Notes: generated by a model not told the origin, from the letters alone. A stretch of DNA of 64,000 nucleotides from Yponomeuta sedellus (GCA_934045075.1 OW203723.1:4356577-4420576), one strand, 5' to 3'. Positions 1 to 10,819 are shown, counted from the stretch's first letter. Program-made: numbers and translations.

Positions 1-839
1 ATTAACTTTTGCAAATCGTGGAAAGGACAATTTATGTTTATTTAAATTTATTTTTTTATTATGATTGCTATCACTATTTCCGTAATGGGTATTTTTCCTT
101 ATGTCAAATATAGTTGGAACCACTGTCAAACTCCGTGCACTGCTCTATGGTTTGTAAGGAAACCACAGATAATAGACCGAATTTGACAGTTATTGCCACA
201 GAATTTATCTGTGAGGAAAAACGCCCATTGCTGAGATTTTTTCTAACATACATAATGTTTTCATAAATGTATTGACTTGCAACTGTTAAGATGTTAGTTT
301 CTTTAAAGAAATCCCTTAGCGAACTAAAAGAAATTAATAAAATAAAATACCTATTTAATTTTTGTAAGATAATTATTGTTTTAAAAAACAGTTTTAAAAA
401 ATATTTAACTGTATAAAAGTAGTTTTAAAAGCCCCGTTCATGGACGAACCTAAATATGATTTATTTCAGGCAAAGGACTTAGGTGTGGCATCCTTATTAT
501 CTGAAATCACTTTATCTTTAGTGACATCTATTTCCAGGATATGAACTAAATTTATAACGCCATCTCTCCTGAAACTACAAAAACTACTTGAACCAAAATT
601 GTCGTGGGGCGCCATCTCCATCTACGTTTCAGAAATAGCTGATTGTTATGCTACTTGATTAAAAATACACGTCTTACGAGAACACAAAATGAAATGGCAG
701 TGATTCGCGATTTTATAGCGTAATAATATTATCTATTACTCATTTTTTTGTTTGAAGCTTGAACACTCTGGGCGTAGAGGGAGTAAAACTATATCTACGA
801 CTCTGGGTCTAAGAAATGGTTTTGAAAAAAACACAAAAA
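1..839. other. A+T-rich stretch without a recognised gene
   Basis: I see no gene or clear repeat here. An acceptor-like pyrimidine run ending in cag (about 460-469) is followed by a short open stretch to about 544, too short and unsupported to call an exon. The last 11 bases are the left target-site duplicate of the LINE that follows. Confidence 0.4.
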
Positions 840-850
840 CCTAAAATATC
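840..850. repeat. Left target-site duplication of the LINE
   Basis: CCTAAAATATC occurs here, directly against the poly-T run (851-863) that is the minus-strand element's poly-A tail. The identical 11-mer lies at 6611-6621 beyond the other end of the element. Confidence 0.85.
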
Positions 851-979
851 TTTTTTTTTTTTTGAGTAAATGGCACTGCACGGTTTGTGCCTACGCCAGT
901 GTCAAGTTATCATAGACTACTGGGACTATGGTTAAAGGTAAGGAAACGGAACAAATACGAAAGGTTACACGGAATTTGG

Positions 980-1204
980 AAAAAGGAATTTTAAAATCAG
1001 GTAATAATAACATTAGGATCACAAATAAAGATATATGTACAATAAATCTTAAACTAAATTTTTTATGTCGTTTTTACTTAAATAGGTACTTAGCAATACA
1101 AAAGGAATTTTTAAATCAGGAAATAATAACATTAGGAATACAAATAAAGATATAGGCATAATAAATGTTACACTAAATTTTTATATCATTTTTACTTAAA
1201 TTCT
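980..1204 (-). repeat. Two tandem copies in the LINE 3' UTR
   Basis: About 105 bp starting near 980 is repeated with roughly 119-bp periodicity starting near 1100. Shared blocks include AATAATAACATTAGGA, ACAAATAAAGATATA and a run ending in TTTTTACTTAAAT. Repeats just upstream of the poly-A tail are common in LINE 3' UTRs. Confidence 0.7.
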
Positions 1205-1380
1205 TAGCTTAAATTATAAATATTTACATCAAAATTATATAAAAGGCAGGATTCACAAGTAGGAAAGGAGACACCAAGGGAAGTCAGGGAAGAAAGAAAG
1301 GAAGAATGATCCAAATCAGGACAGGAAGATAGGTAGTGATTTATATCTCCCACCTCAGCCCCACAAGCACAGGCAGGACT

Positions 1381-2197
1381 CTACACAATGCCAAGCTTAG
1401 CAAGGTGGGCCGGAGTTGAAGTATGGCCCAAACGCAAGCGGATCATTATTGAAGTTATCTTCTTACTGAACCTGGCACTGACGCGACAAAACCAGGGCTT
1501 TGTCAAAATAACGGGTTGTATTGTCCGGTAATGCATGCCTTTTGTACATTCCTCTTCCCAGATTTTATCCCAGGCCTCCCGGAGATAAACCCTGGGGAGA
1601 GAGGTGAGATCGCTAGAATAATTTTGAAACGGAAATAGATCCCCACACTCCACAGCCTCATTAGCAAGTTTATCAGCTTTTTCATTGCCAACTATACCGG
1701 AATGGGAAGGGACCCATCCGAAACAAACAATGAAACCTCTCTGAGCATTGAAGTAATAATTTACGTATATCAAAAATTATTGGCGAATTAAAACTGAAAA
1801 ATGGAAATTTTACTAGGGCCTGGAGAGAGCTTAAGGAATCTGACAGTACCAGTGTACTTCGCAGACCCATCAAAAGTATATATTCCACTGCCTTTAAAAG
1901 TCCAAAGCATTCTCCAGTGAACACCGAAGATTCAGGGGGAAGTCTAATTTTTTGAACAATATCAAATTGAGAATGAAACATACCTACACCTACGCAACTA
2001 TTAGTGTGTTTTGAAGCGTCTGTAAAGATGGTGTGGTACCCCTGGAATCTGTCATACAAAAGGTTATTGAAATCACTATTTTGACATACGTCATATTTTG
2101 AAATACCGAAATCAAGACAGACGTTAGGAACTTGAATTAGAATTATATGGACAATTAAAAATAGGAAGCAAGTTAGAATTATGGCACGGAGCTTCAA
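1381..2197 (-). pseudogene. LINE ORF2, RNase H domain and C-terminus (frameshifted)
   Basis: This is the distal part of ORF2. The frame ending at 1682 carries the first RNase H acidic residues (TIFTDASKH, then TGECFGLLKAVE, then LVLSDSLSSLQAL). A frameshift near 1750 moves the reading to the frame ending at 1381, which carries the last block WVPSHSGIVGNEKADKLA, with the conserved His and final Asp, and a C-terminal RLRLGHTSTPAHLAKLG that in complete elements leads into a terminal Cys-rich motif. RNase H removes the RNA strand during element reverse transcription. At least two frame breaks lie in this part, so no functional protein is expected. The assignment to RNase H is firm from the ordered D-E-D-H-D pattern. 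Confidence 0.82.
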
Positions 2198-3030
2198 TGG
2201 CGTTAAACTTCAAGAAACTTTGAACTAGACAAGGGATTCCTCTGTGAGACCAATACTTGGATGACACAATTAACTCTAAAAGACGCTGTAATTTGCCCTG
2301 CAAAGGGTGATCAGAGAGCTGCAAACACCGACCCAAGAATCTATCAGAAAGGTATTGACGTCTTAACTTAAGCGGTGGCTCTCCACACTCTGCTTGTAAA
2401 CAATTAATAGGACTAGATTTCATGGCCCCTAAGATGATTCTCAAAGCCTTGGACTGCACTGCATCCAATTTCTTTAAACCAGCAGCACTGCCAGGTTCCA
2501 ACAAAAAGGTTCCATAATCAAGGACACTTCTGATTAAAGCATTGTAGAGCAACCTCAATGAAAAAGGATGAGCACCCCACCAAACCCCCGAGAGGCATCT
2601 GATAATATTTATCAAGCGGTCACACTTGGCTGCAATGTATTCACAGTGAGGAAGTCCTGAAAGATGACTGTCTAAAATAACCCCTAAGAATTTTACTTGT
2701 GTTTTTACAGGGATAGGAGTGGAATTATACTGAACACAAAAGTCCGGTCGCTTTCTCAGTCTTGAAAACAAGACCACAGCACTTTTGTCAACAGAAAGGT
2801 CAAGACCATTAGTGTATAGCCAGTCCTGAAGTAATGAAAGGGAAGAAGTCAAAGATGAAGACATTGAGTCTATTGAGTGACCTGTAGTATAAATAAGAAG
2901 GTCATCTACAGAACTACCAAGGGAAGAGTCTAAATCGTAAGTGTATATATTGTACAATATGGGAGAGAGAACCGAGCCTTGCGGTAAACCTCTCCAAACT
3001 AATCTAGATATTTTAGTATCATCTATAAGA
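2124..3030 (-). pseudogene. LINE ORF2, distal reverse transcriptase and thumb region
   Basis: This continues the reverse transcriptase after the break near 3018-3050. The open stretch reads WRGLPQGSVLSP, the conserved block before the active site, then VDDLLIYTTG, the catalytic Asp-Asp motif with Val where Ala is usual, then QVKFLGVILDS and the connecting region up to about 2160. There the frame shifts into the RNase H part. The first in-frame start-like codon is TTG at 2957, but this is an interior ORF2 fragment, not an independent gene. Both catalytic Asp residues are kept. Confidence 0.82.
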
Positions 3031-3052
3031 TATTACATATATTTTAGTATGT
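3018..3052 (-). other. Small palindromic insertion breaking ORF2
   Basis: Between the codons for NVYI and the following DDTKISRLVW the frame is interrupted by roughly 29 extra bases that form a palindrome (ATATTACAT, spacer, ATGTAATAT) and contain a second copy of the neighbouring ACTAAAATAT. This looks like a locally templated duplication, and it introduces the stop at 3044. Confidence 0.55.
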
Positions 3053-4867
3053 AATATACACATTAATGATCCTTTCTGAAAGGATATTTACAATAAAATT
3101 TACAAGGATGTAGGGAACATTTAATGAATGTAGTTTTTGTTCTAGTACAGACACAAGAACACTGTCATAGGCAGCACGGATATCAAGAAATGCTGCAAGA
3201 ACGGAATTGTTATGTGAGAAAGCTAGACGGATATCAGTGGTAAAGACACTTAGACTGTCAATAGTACCTCTCCCCTTTCTAAACCCATACTGGGAAGGAG
3301 ATAAAAGATTATTGCTCTCAATGAACCACTCAAGACGAATTTTGACAAGGTATTCAGCAATTTTTATTAGAACAGAGGATAGAGCAATGGGTCTGTAAGA
3401 AGAAGGGTCAGCAGAAGGCTTATTGGATTTTAAAATTGGAATAATTGTTTGGGATTTCCAGGAGAGAGGAATAACACCTGAAACTACAATGGAATTAATT
3501 AATTCTAGGTAAGTTAGTAGAGTAGAATCACTAAGATTAACAATGAAAGAATAAGGAATACCATCTTCTCCTGGGGCAGAATCCCTAACAAGAGAGAGGA
3601 TGCCTTTTAATTCCTCTAAGGTGAAAGGCGAGTTTAAATCAGACCGACTATGTGCAATATGGCAAGCGGGAGAAATAGATGTTTGTTCTGGAACAGAGGG
3701 AGGGGCTAGGTGGTCCATAAACTCATCAGCTAGGGAGAGGGACATTTTGGGAGTGTGAGAATTATTGAAGGCTGACCTAAACCGTTTTATGTTTTTCCAA
3801 ACAGCAGATGGAGGAGTATTAGGTGAAATAGAAGTACAAAATTTTTGCCAACCTTCATATTTTTTCTCTTTCAGAAGTTTTTTAGTAGTTCGAGATACTC
3901 CCAGATAAGTGTCAAAATTCTCCGGTGTCATTTCATCACTATACATTTTTTCAGCTTCCTTTCTCTTTTTTACCGCCTCTGAACACTCCGCATCCCACCA
4001 AGAAGGAGAAGGGATTTTGCCATAAGCAACATTTTTAAGAGGAAATGTTTGATCTGCAGCCTCCATCAAAAGCTTAGCAAACATCTCAGCATCTGAGGTG
4101 CATAGAGATTCACAACCTTTTACTTTAAGCTCCACACATTCCCTAAAAGAACTCCAATCTGCATTACTTAACCTATGCTTAATACGGGGCTTAAATGTTG
4201 AAACAGAAGGATTACTATTTGGAAATGAAATAACTAAAGGAAAGTGATCACTGCCATATGATGAGGAAAGAGGATACCAATTTAAAGACAATGCAAGATT
4301 CGGTGTGCAAAAAGTCAAATCAGGAGCACTAATTCCTTCATCAGGCTTAGTGTGACGGGTGGGTAAACAATTATTTAAAATACAAAGATTATTGGACTGA
4401 ATGATGTCTAGTAATTGTTCCCCATAACAAGAAGTAAAAGAACTACCCCATGCTTGGTGTTGACAGTTAAAGTCTCCCATCACCAAAAATGATTTTGGGA
4501 GAATACTAATTATATTACTAATTTCTCTTAAAATATTTACAGACGGTCTAGAAAAATATACAGAAACTATACAAATATTATTTACAATAGCAGCAACAAT
4601 AGAAATGTCATTGCTGTGAGAAGGGAGTGGAAAAGATGAAAATGAGAATGACTTATTGATGAGAATGGCCACTCCACCATACCCATCATCTCTGTCTTCT
4701 CGAAAACAGGCATAACCAGTGGTTTTAAAAGAAAACCCTGGCTTCAACCATGTCTCTGAAAGAGTAAATATCGAGGGTTTGTACTTGTTAAGTAAATGAA
4801 TAAGGTCAGAATTCTTACTTACTATGCTTCGGCAATTCCACTGCAGGATCTTGCCTAAATTGGCCAT
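3044..4867 (-). pseudogene. LINE ORF2, endonuclease and proximal reverse transcriptase
   Basis: The 607-residue frame begins with ATG at 4867. Residues 1 to about 225 are an apurinic/apyrimidinic-type endonuclease: ILQWNCRSI with the metal-binding Asn, LSETWL with Glu, GYGGVAILI, MGDFNCQHQAWGS with Asp and Asn, and GSDHFPL with the catalytic His. From about residue 415 the reverse transcriptase begins (APGEDGIPY, SYRPIALSSVLIKIAE, QYGFRKGRGTIDSL, AAFLDIRAAYDSV). The endonuclease nicks target DNA and the reverse transcriptase copies element RNA at the nick. The frame stops at 3044 because of a small insertion; homologous sequence continues beyond it. ORF2 starts 52 nt inside the end of the ORF1 C-terminal frame, the usual overlap in this group. 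Confidence 0.88.
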
Positions 4868-6397
4868 TGTTGGCTAAAGAATTTACAATTTCGATAATAG
4901 AGGCAGCGTTGGACGGTATTGAGTTGTTATTACTGTTAGTAAAAGATTTTGAGATTACTTGAATTAAAGTTGAGATCAATTCTAATATGTTTGTATTGCT
5001 TTCCCCTGAGTCCTTGACTTTATCCTGTAGGGCACAGCCATTTGAAGGAGATGGAGGATCATAATTCATATGTAAGTGATCTATGGACAGCGCGATCATA
5101 TCCTGTTAATGTGGTTTTTGGGGTCGAGGGTTTACGAAACACTGTTTTTTTATATGAATTTGAATTGTTGTTTTGATGAGGGGGTGATGGGAGGGGACGA
5201 GCAGAGAAATTGGGTGTTGGCGCAGAAGATAATACATCACTGTACGACTTATTTACTGGAGGATGTAACTTAATAGCTTCTGAGTATGAGACACAATTTT
5301 GTGCCATAAGTATAAAGTTTTACCCGGGTCTGCCTTTCATACTCTGGACATAACTTGTTTGTGGCGAAATGACTTCCATTACAAGATAAACACACTTCAT
5401 CATCATTCTCAATGTGACAAGAGTCACCTGAGTGATTCTGACCACATTTGTAACACCTTGGTGTGGAATTACATTTTACCTTAGTGTGGCCGAAGCGACA
5501 ACAATTGAAACATCGCACAGTAGGGTACGAATAGAGCTCTACAGGCAGAGTATTATAGCAGAGAAAAACTCTTTTGGGCAACACCTGACCATCAAATGTT
5601 AATACAACAGTCTGTGAGGGTTTCCAGGTAGGGGTTGGGCCGTGTATTTTATAATTAAACCTTCTAATTTTCAGAACTTTACCGCATCCAATTGGCACAG
5701 AAATATTATCAAGTACCTCTTCAGGGGTCCACTCTGCTGGGACTCCTCTGACAACTCCCATCCTTGTGATATTAAAAGATGGAATGAAAGCCTTGAAATT
5801 GTTTTTAGTCAAATCCAGGTCCAGCAGGAACATGTTAGCATCGTTAAAATCCGAAAACGAAATACTGAGTTTGCTTCGGCTTAGTCGCTTGACACTACCA
5901 TTAATAATATTTTTAAATCCACGTCTTTTCATGTAGTGGCCAAATGATACTGGGTGGAGAGTGGGGGAAGGTAAATCCTCTGTTGAATGTTTTTGAAGAT
6001 GTATTACGTATGGTGAGGCATCAGTCGATTCATACTGGGTCCTGCCAACCTGAGGGGACTGAAGGGGCAGAGTCACGGGTACTGAAGAAAGACGCGACAC
6101 AGAAGATGCCTCCACATGGGACGTAGCTTCTTGTGGATTTGGTATTTCAGACACAGTCGTTTTTTTATTGTCGTCGCTATCACATCCACATACATTAACT
6201 TTATCTGAACCTGAACCATGTTTCCTTCTTTTATTGCAATGTCTGCAGACCTTGCGATGCGCCCTTGTTCTTTTTCTTTTTTCAGATCTAATGGAACCGT
6301 CAGTGTCCATTCCAGTAGATTCATTAGTTATACTTGGGATAATAATGTTAACACCGACCGAGGGGACTGTGCCCCCCGGATCGGGCGGCTCCTCCAT
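4815..6397 (-). pseudogene. LINE ORF1 (gag-like nucleic-acid-binding protein), two frameshifts
   Basis: ORF1 encodes the RNA-binding protein that packages the element transcript. I start it at the ATG at 6397; the frame is open a few codons further up only through a TTG. The N-terminal third is basic and Ser-rich. An RRM-like stretch follows (ITRMGVVRGVPAEWTPEEVL). Three zinc knuckles come next: CFNCCRFGHTKVKC, CYKCGQNHSGDSC and CLSCNGSHFATNKLC, the arrangement typical of Jockey- and I-type gag proteins. A one-base shift near 5310-5320 moves the reading to the frame holding NCVSYSEAIKL, and another near 5080 moves it to the C-terminal frame ending at 4815, which overlaps ORF2. No functional full-length product is expected. 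Confidence 0.85.
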
Positions 6398-6610
6398 GAG
6401 CCCAGACGAGAAGAACAATGAAAACTTACCAGATATGAAGAAAGTATATACAAAAACTATAAAATAAACTCTAATCTACGATATATTACAACAAATATAC
6501 AGAACTGATCTTAAAATCCTATTATAAAACAATTTTGAAATCCTCTAACAAAAAAAATCCTCTAACAAAAAAATACGCCCGCCCAATTTAAACGTTTCCC
6601 GCGCTTTTTC

Positions 6611-6621
6611 CCTAAAATATC
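6611..6621. repeat. Right target-site duplication of the LINE
   Basis: CCTAAAATATC is identical to 840-850. It lies immediately beyond the 5' end of the minus-strand element. Confidence 0.85.
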
Positions 6622-6689
6622 TGCACGTTACAAAAAATTGTGTAGCGTTATCTGTGGCACCCAAGATTTCAAGGTTGCAGGTAAAAAAG

Positions 6690-6916
6690 TAAACTGTCAA
6701 ACGTCAACGAACGAAACGATTGTTGTGTGTTGTGCTGTTGCGTGTTTTCGTGATTTTATTTGTGTACAAAGGAAATTAAACCAATATTGACTTAACAGCA
6801 TTTTAATCGGACGCTGTAAAGTGAAGTGCTTCATTGTGAGTTCAGTGTTCCTCAAATTATTGTGAAGAAAGTTAAGAAAGCTAATCCCCACAGTTCGTCA
6901 GGGATCGAATACCAGG
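6690..6916 (+). other. Putative host 5'-UTR exon with splice donor
   Basis: This stretch has the texture of an insect first exon: moderately G+T-rich, with GTCAAACGTCAACGAACG-type sequence near 6692 and repeated GTGAAG/TTGTGAAG words. It ends in ACCAG followed by GTAAGT (6917-6922), a consensus donor. No coding frame of note is present, so it would be non-coding. It starts about 70 bp from the LINE insertion site. The transcript's downstream exons are not recognisable here. This is inference; a chance donor in repeat DNA is possible. Confidence 0.35.
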
Positions 6917-6922
6917 TAAGTT

Positions 6923-7699
6923 ACCTGCATTATAAATATTTCGTACTTAGTTTTTAAATAAATTAACTCTGTGTATAAATAAAATGCCAAAAATTTTATC
7001 TATAACATAGGAGCATTTATCTATTGATATATCGCTTACCGTTTAAAGTAGTCTTATAAAATAAATCATAGGCTTGCCTACCTACTTCCCTTACTTACCT
7101 ACATAACTAATAGACAATAGAATTACAAAGTACATACAAGAGCAAATTGCTTCTGTTCTACATCGCCGTAATGATAATAACTTCTTCCTTATTCCAATAG
7201 GTAATTGCTTATCTCGGTTGTATTGTTTAGGGTCCTACCTACTGATACAGTGTAATAAGGTACATCTAATAAGAATTTTATAGACCTGAAGAACTAAGGC
7301 AGCTTGATGCCTTCCATGCCGATTTCGGCAACGGCGACCAATTCTGTTTTGTGTTACTGGTGCGTCCTCACATGACTAATGTAACCAATTTTTGCAGTAA
7401 ACGTCCGAAGACAGGTGCCACATGTGAGGAAGAGCCAGTGAAGTAATGAATTGTACTGTGATGAAGCAGTGTTGCTACTGGGCTTGCACTGTACCAGTGT
7501 ACAAGCCACAGATAAAATTACACTAATGACCGGAATGCCTATAAAAGGCAGATTGCAAATAATAACCAGACAATTTTTAGTCGAACTTGCCAAGCTACGG
7601 TGCGTAAGAATTTGTAGGTACTTACATGTTATAAATAAATTGCTCAGGAATCAATTCTCACAGTTTTTTCTGAGCTTACCGAGGCATCCTCAGGCTCAT
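6923..7699. other. Unassigned, possible intron
   Basis: A+T-rich DNA with no coding signal or recognised repeat. If the preceding exon is real this would be its intron. Confidence 0.3.
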
Positions 7700-7838
7700 G
7701 AGTGCAAGTTGCAGTTAGGAAGGAGGGTGGTGCATTAACTTACCACATGGTGCTTGTGAGATTTTTGGCAGTATTAAGCAAAGTAATTTTCACATTTTAA
7801 TGCTATTATGGATTACCCCAAAGTAACGCCTGATTCCA
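7700..7838 (+). repeat. Interspersed repeat shared with 38.45-38.60 kb
   Basis: The block GGTGCATTAACTTACCACAT through AAGTAACGCCTG matches the reverse complement of about 38455-38580 (GGTGCATTAACTAGCCGCAT and so on) over roughly 115 bp with scattered differences. The family is unidentified. Confidence 0.6.
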
Positions 7839-7865
7839 TACAATTATTATTTTTAATCTTTAACA

Positions 7866-8062
7866 GGCAGGGTCGATATGATTTAATGCCCATAATCCCC
7901 ACTCTGGGCATGAGGGTTGGGGATCGCAGTTCGGTGGAATTGCAATGCAGGGGGCGCTGCTGCCCACCCCCGGTTTTTGTCCCTTAGTCACCTTTTACGA
8001 CGCCCGCGGGAAGAATTTGGGTTGGTGCTATTCTCTAGGCCGACACTACACAGCAATGTTCT
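7866..8062 (+). repeat. Interspersed repeat (TCCCTTAGTCACCTTTTACGAC type)
   Basis: The G+C-rich block runs from GGCAGGGTCGATATG through CCCGCGGGAAGAATTTGGG. A decayed copy of its first half lies inverted at about 41187-41270 (GGGGGTGGGCAGCAGCGCCC). I recognise the second half as a sequence frequent in insect genomes. Confidence 0.55.
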
Positions 8063-9282
8063 ATTATTCTAACTATATTTTACGTCATGCTGAAAATGAA
8101 GTTGTGTTAACTAAAGGTGTGTCCTCACCTCACGCAACACTGTAACGGCGAGGTGCGGGCGGCACAATTTAAATGTAACATTATGTTTTTTCCTTTGGTG
8201 GCGATAGTTAGCAACGCTTAGCTCCTTAACTTACGTATTTTGTTTTAAGAGGGAGGGAACATCCGAAAATGGTTAACGTTGTCTTACATTGTACGTGAAC
8301 ATTCCCTCACTAACTAACTTCTAAAGTTTATCCCCAGTCAGCATGTTTTGTTAGGACGTGCTTAGTTTGGCTAACGACATTAGCTATACCTAGTTAGCTT
8401 GTCTGCAACTGAATAGGTTTTATTTGCTCAGGATCGCTAACAAACCAGTTTAAATTATTTGGGACACTAACTTGAAAAGCCTAGACTTCTGAGAATAAGT
8501 TGCTACGCTTATCTTAGTATAATCGGCTGTACTATCGGCGAAAAGTCAACCTTTATATTACCATTCTAAAGTACACTGTGACGTGACCGTAGTTGATGTA
8601 CTGTCTGTGGGATCAGAAATAAAAAAAATATTTCAATGGAATAGAATTTACATTCAGCAATGGAGAAAAAGGCAGGGGGAACCCCTCACATTTTATTTAG
8701 TTCTTCTCTGTGGCTTCCCCCAGATTCACTATACACAATCGCCAAACATAAGCGAGATGGGGCGAGGTATGTCAACTCAAAAGTTGTCAAAGAACCACTC
8801 TCCATAGAGTTATAATGTATAGAACCACAGTCCGGGCTTTCTAAACGAGGCAACAAATTGATAGACAAAGTGGCTTGCTTAGCGTAGCCCGTTCAGTGTT
8901 GCACTTTTAATGCGAACGTTGTATCGTCTCGCTTTTGGGCGGAGTTTTGTTCGATACACTCTGATTTTTTTTGTACAATATTGTTCGACACACTCCGTCT
9001 TTGCGTGTTATGTTTATGCCTCTAGCTTGGACCCGCGGCTCTTTAGCACCCTGTCGTTTAAAGAAGCAAAGGCTATACCTACCTGAAACTAAACAAGATC
9101 GAGCATTGGCTCGGACGGAACTATTTAACATCCCTCCCGGGATTGCTTTCGTAACCTTTTGGCCCGCAGCCCATAGCCTTGAAACTCCGGACACGGACTA
9201 ATTTTCTTGCTTCGTAAAGCGATTCGGTTTTAGGTTTGCCCAGGCTGGGTAGTACGATGACGTTAGTCGCGCGTTTTAATTG
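8063..9282. other. Unassigned
   Basis: I see no supportable gene or repeat boundary. Short open frames at 8907-9201 overlap on both strands and show no domain. Confidence 0.3.
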
Positions 9283-9807
9283 TTTTTAGGGTTCCGTACC
9301 TCAAAAGGAAAAAACGGAACCCTTATAGGATCACTTTGTTGTCCGTCTGTCCGTCCGTCCGTCTGTCAAGACCCTTTTTCTCAGGAACGCGTGGAGGTAT
9401 GAAGCTGAAATTTATATCAATTACTCAGGTCTACTGTCCCTTGAAGCTGTGAAAAAATGAAACTTCTAAGCTAACGCAATCAAAAGATACAGCCGTTTAT
9501 GCCGCAAATTTTCGACACTTGCAAGGGAATCAAAACCTACAGGGTGCTTCCCGTGAACTCAGAATCTTGAAATTTGGTACGAAGCAACGTCTTATAGCAT
9601 AGATAAAGGAAAAATTACGAAAACCATAAATTTTTAGTTACATCTCATAATAGATATTTTTTTAATAATTTTAAACTTACTACCCATTTCCTCATAAACG
9701 CGTAGAGGTATTAAATTGAAATTCATACCAAATACTCAGGTCTATAATACAGGTTTGTACGGAACCCTCGGTGCGCGAGTCTGACTCGCACTTGGCCGGT
9801 TTTTTTA
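9283..9807 (+). mobile_element. MITE-like element, GGGTTCCGTACC family, copy 1
   Basis: This 0.53-kb element begins TTTTTAGGGTTCCGTACCTC, carries a (GTCC)n run, and ends GTACGGAACCC then CTTGGCCGGTTTTTTT. The words GGGTTCCGTAC and GTACGGAACCC near its two ends are inverted. It is about 99% identical to 15333-15859. I recognise it as widespread in Lepidoptera; it encodes no protein, so it is non-autonomous. Confidence 0.8.
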
Positions 9808-9880
9808 ACATTTACATAGGTACAGGCACATATTGCCTCTGGCCCCACACTAGGATACCCTGTGTCGTGGGAACCAGAAA
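9807..9880 (-). repeat. Inverted copy of a SINE tail
   Basis: AACATTTACATAGGTACAGG through CCTGTGTCGTGG is the reverse complement of the 3' part of the SINE at 9963-10158. The two make a stem of about 70 bp around roughly 220 bp. Confidence 0.7.
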
Positions 9881-9962
9881 CGAGTCATGCGTTTTGCGGC
9901 AATAAAAAGTCAGAATTAATGTAGTAATGACAATTAATGTACTGTAAAGTCGCAACTTTTAA

Positions 9963-10158
9963 CACTGACTGTGTCGCAGCGGTAGCGCATCTGCCCACCA
10001 TGCAAGAGGTCCAGGGTTCGAATCCCGGCTGGGAACAAAAAAAATCCCAGGTCTTGGACGTTTACATGTTTTTGATGTCGTTGTTTCTGGCTTCCATGAC
10101 ACAGGGTATCCTAGTGTGGGCCAGAAGCAATGTATGTGCCTGTATGTAAATGTTATGT
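9963..10158 (+). mobile_element. tRNA-derived SINE (CGCAGCGGTAGCGCATCTG head)
   Basis: The tRNA-like head carries an A-box region in GTCGCAGCGGTAGCGCATC and a perfect B box GGTTCGAATCC at 10015-10025. A non-tRNA body follows (AATCCCAGGTCTTGGACGTT, then ACACAGGGTATCCTAGTGTG). A second, more diverged copy lies at 30499-30685, which shows this is a dispersed family and not a tRNA gene. Such SINEs are transcribed by Pol III from the internal boxes and moved by LINE enzymes. Confidence 0.8.
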
Positions 10159-10234
10159 TACTACTGATACTCGTTACCAAATTCCACCTGTAGGGGTTTA
10201 TTTGTAGATGGAGTCTGAAACAAAAGATATCTGA

Positions 10235-10310
10235 TAAGTGCAACTCTTAAGAGGAGAAGATCCGGAGGAGTGGAAGTTCATAGAAGATACCTTTGCCCAG
10301 CAGTGAAACA
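10235..10310 (+). repeat. Decayed LINE 3' end
   Basis: GGAGGAGTGGAAGTTCATAG followed by CTTTGCCCAGCAGTGAAAC resembles the coding end and terminal sequence (GCCCAGCAGTGGGAC type) of lepidopteran LINEs. Only the last tens of bases remain. Confidence 0.5.
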
Positions 10311-10329
10311 ATTTGGTAAAGTTTAACAT

Positions 10330-10570
10330 CATAATTATTACACTATTTTAATATAATCATAATTATTATAAAATATTTTTGACTAGGTCTCTACCAGTCT
10401 GTTTATTTTTGTATATTTAATTAAAGTTCGATTAATAAACTAAATGAAATCACATACCATTGGCATTGACAGTGAGCTGTCATAAAACAATAATCCTAGT
10501 GAAATAAAAAAACAATATCCTTACAATATCTAATATTTTTTTGTCAAGAACACAGGACAAATAAACAAAA
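10330..10570. other. Unassigned A+T-rich DNA
   Basis: No gene or repeat recognised. Confidence 0.3.
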
Positions 10571-10795
10571 ATTATTTTAAAAACCTATTTAGAAGCTAAA
10601 AATTCCACCCATGCTGGGATTCGAACCCGCGACCTCTGGCTATCCGTGCCAGCGGTCTTTCCAACTGAGCTAATGGGCGACTCACCGGCATCAGTGAACC
10701 GGCATCGGTGGAATTTTTAGCCTCTAAATAGGTTTTTACAATTTTAACTTAGCACGGGTTAGTGCATTAAAAATAAAAATTGTATGGTAAAAATA
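10571..10795 (-). mobile_element. tRNA-derived SINE (SINE-A), with opposing tail
   Basis: On the minus strand the tRNA-like head reads TAGCTCAGTTGG (A box) with B box GGTTCGAATCC, then the GGTGGAATTTTTAGC tail, running leftward to about 10571. To the right of the head, on the plus strand, a second tail reads GGTGGAATTTTTAGCCTCT through AGCACGGGTTAGTGCATTAA. This is therefore a head flanked by two oppositely oriented tails. The anticodon-loop position of the head reads ACGGATA, lacking the usual U33, so it is not a working tRNA gene. Confidence 0.75.
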
Positions 10796-10819
10796 ATTTT
10801 ACAATACAAAAAAATCTCT

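Larger units (their letters stand above)
851..6610 (-). mobile_element. Full-length I-type non-LTR retrotransposon (LINE), ORFs broken
   Basis: This is a 5.76-kb non-LTR retrotransposon on the minus strand. In element order it has a short 5' UTR, ORF1 (gag-like, three CCHC knuckles), ORF2 (apurinic endonuclease, reverse transcriptase, RNase H), a 3' UTR with a tandem repeat and a 13-nt poly-A tail at 863-851. A perfect 11-bp target duplication (840-850 and 6611-6621) fixes both ends and shows insertion by target-primed reverse transcription. An RNase H domain after the reverse transcriptase is known for the I group and a few related clades and is absent from most Jockey elements, so I place it near the I group; a tree would be needed to settle the clade. 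Frameshifts or insertions interrupt both ORFs, so this copy cannot move by itself. Confidence 0.9.

Noticed and set aside
9283..9807. Helitron assignment for the GGGTTCCGTACC element
   Set aside because: I do not see the TC start, CTRR end with preceding hairpin or A/T insertion point that would support it; inverted GGGTTCCGTAC words suggest a MITE-like element instead.
9963..10035. A tRNA gene from the CGCAGCGGTAGCGC head
   Set aside because: A diverged copy with the same non-tRNA body lies at 30.5 kb, and no acceptor-stem pairing or terminator is evident.
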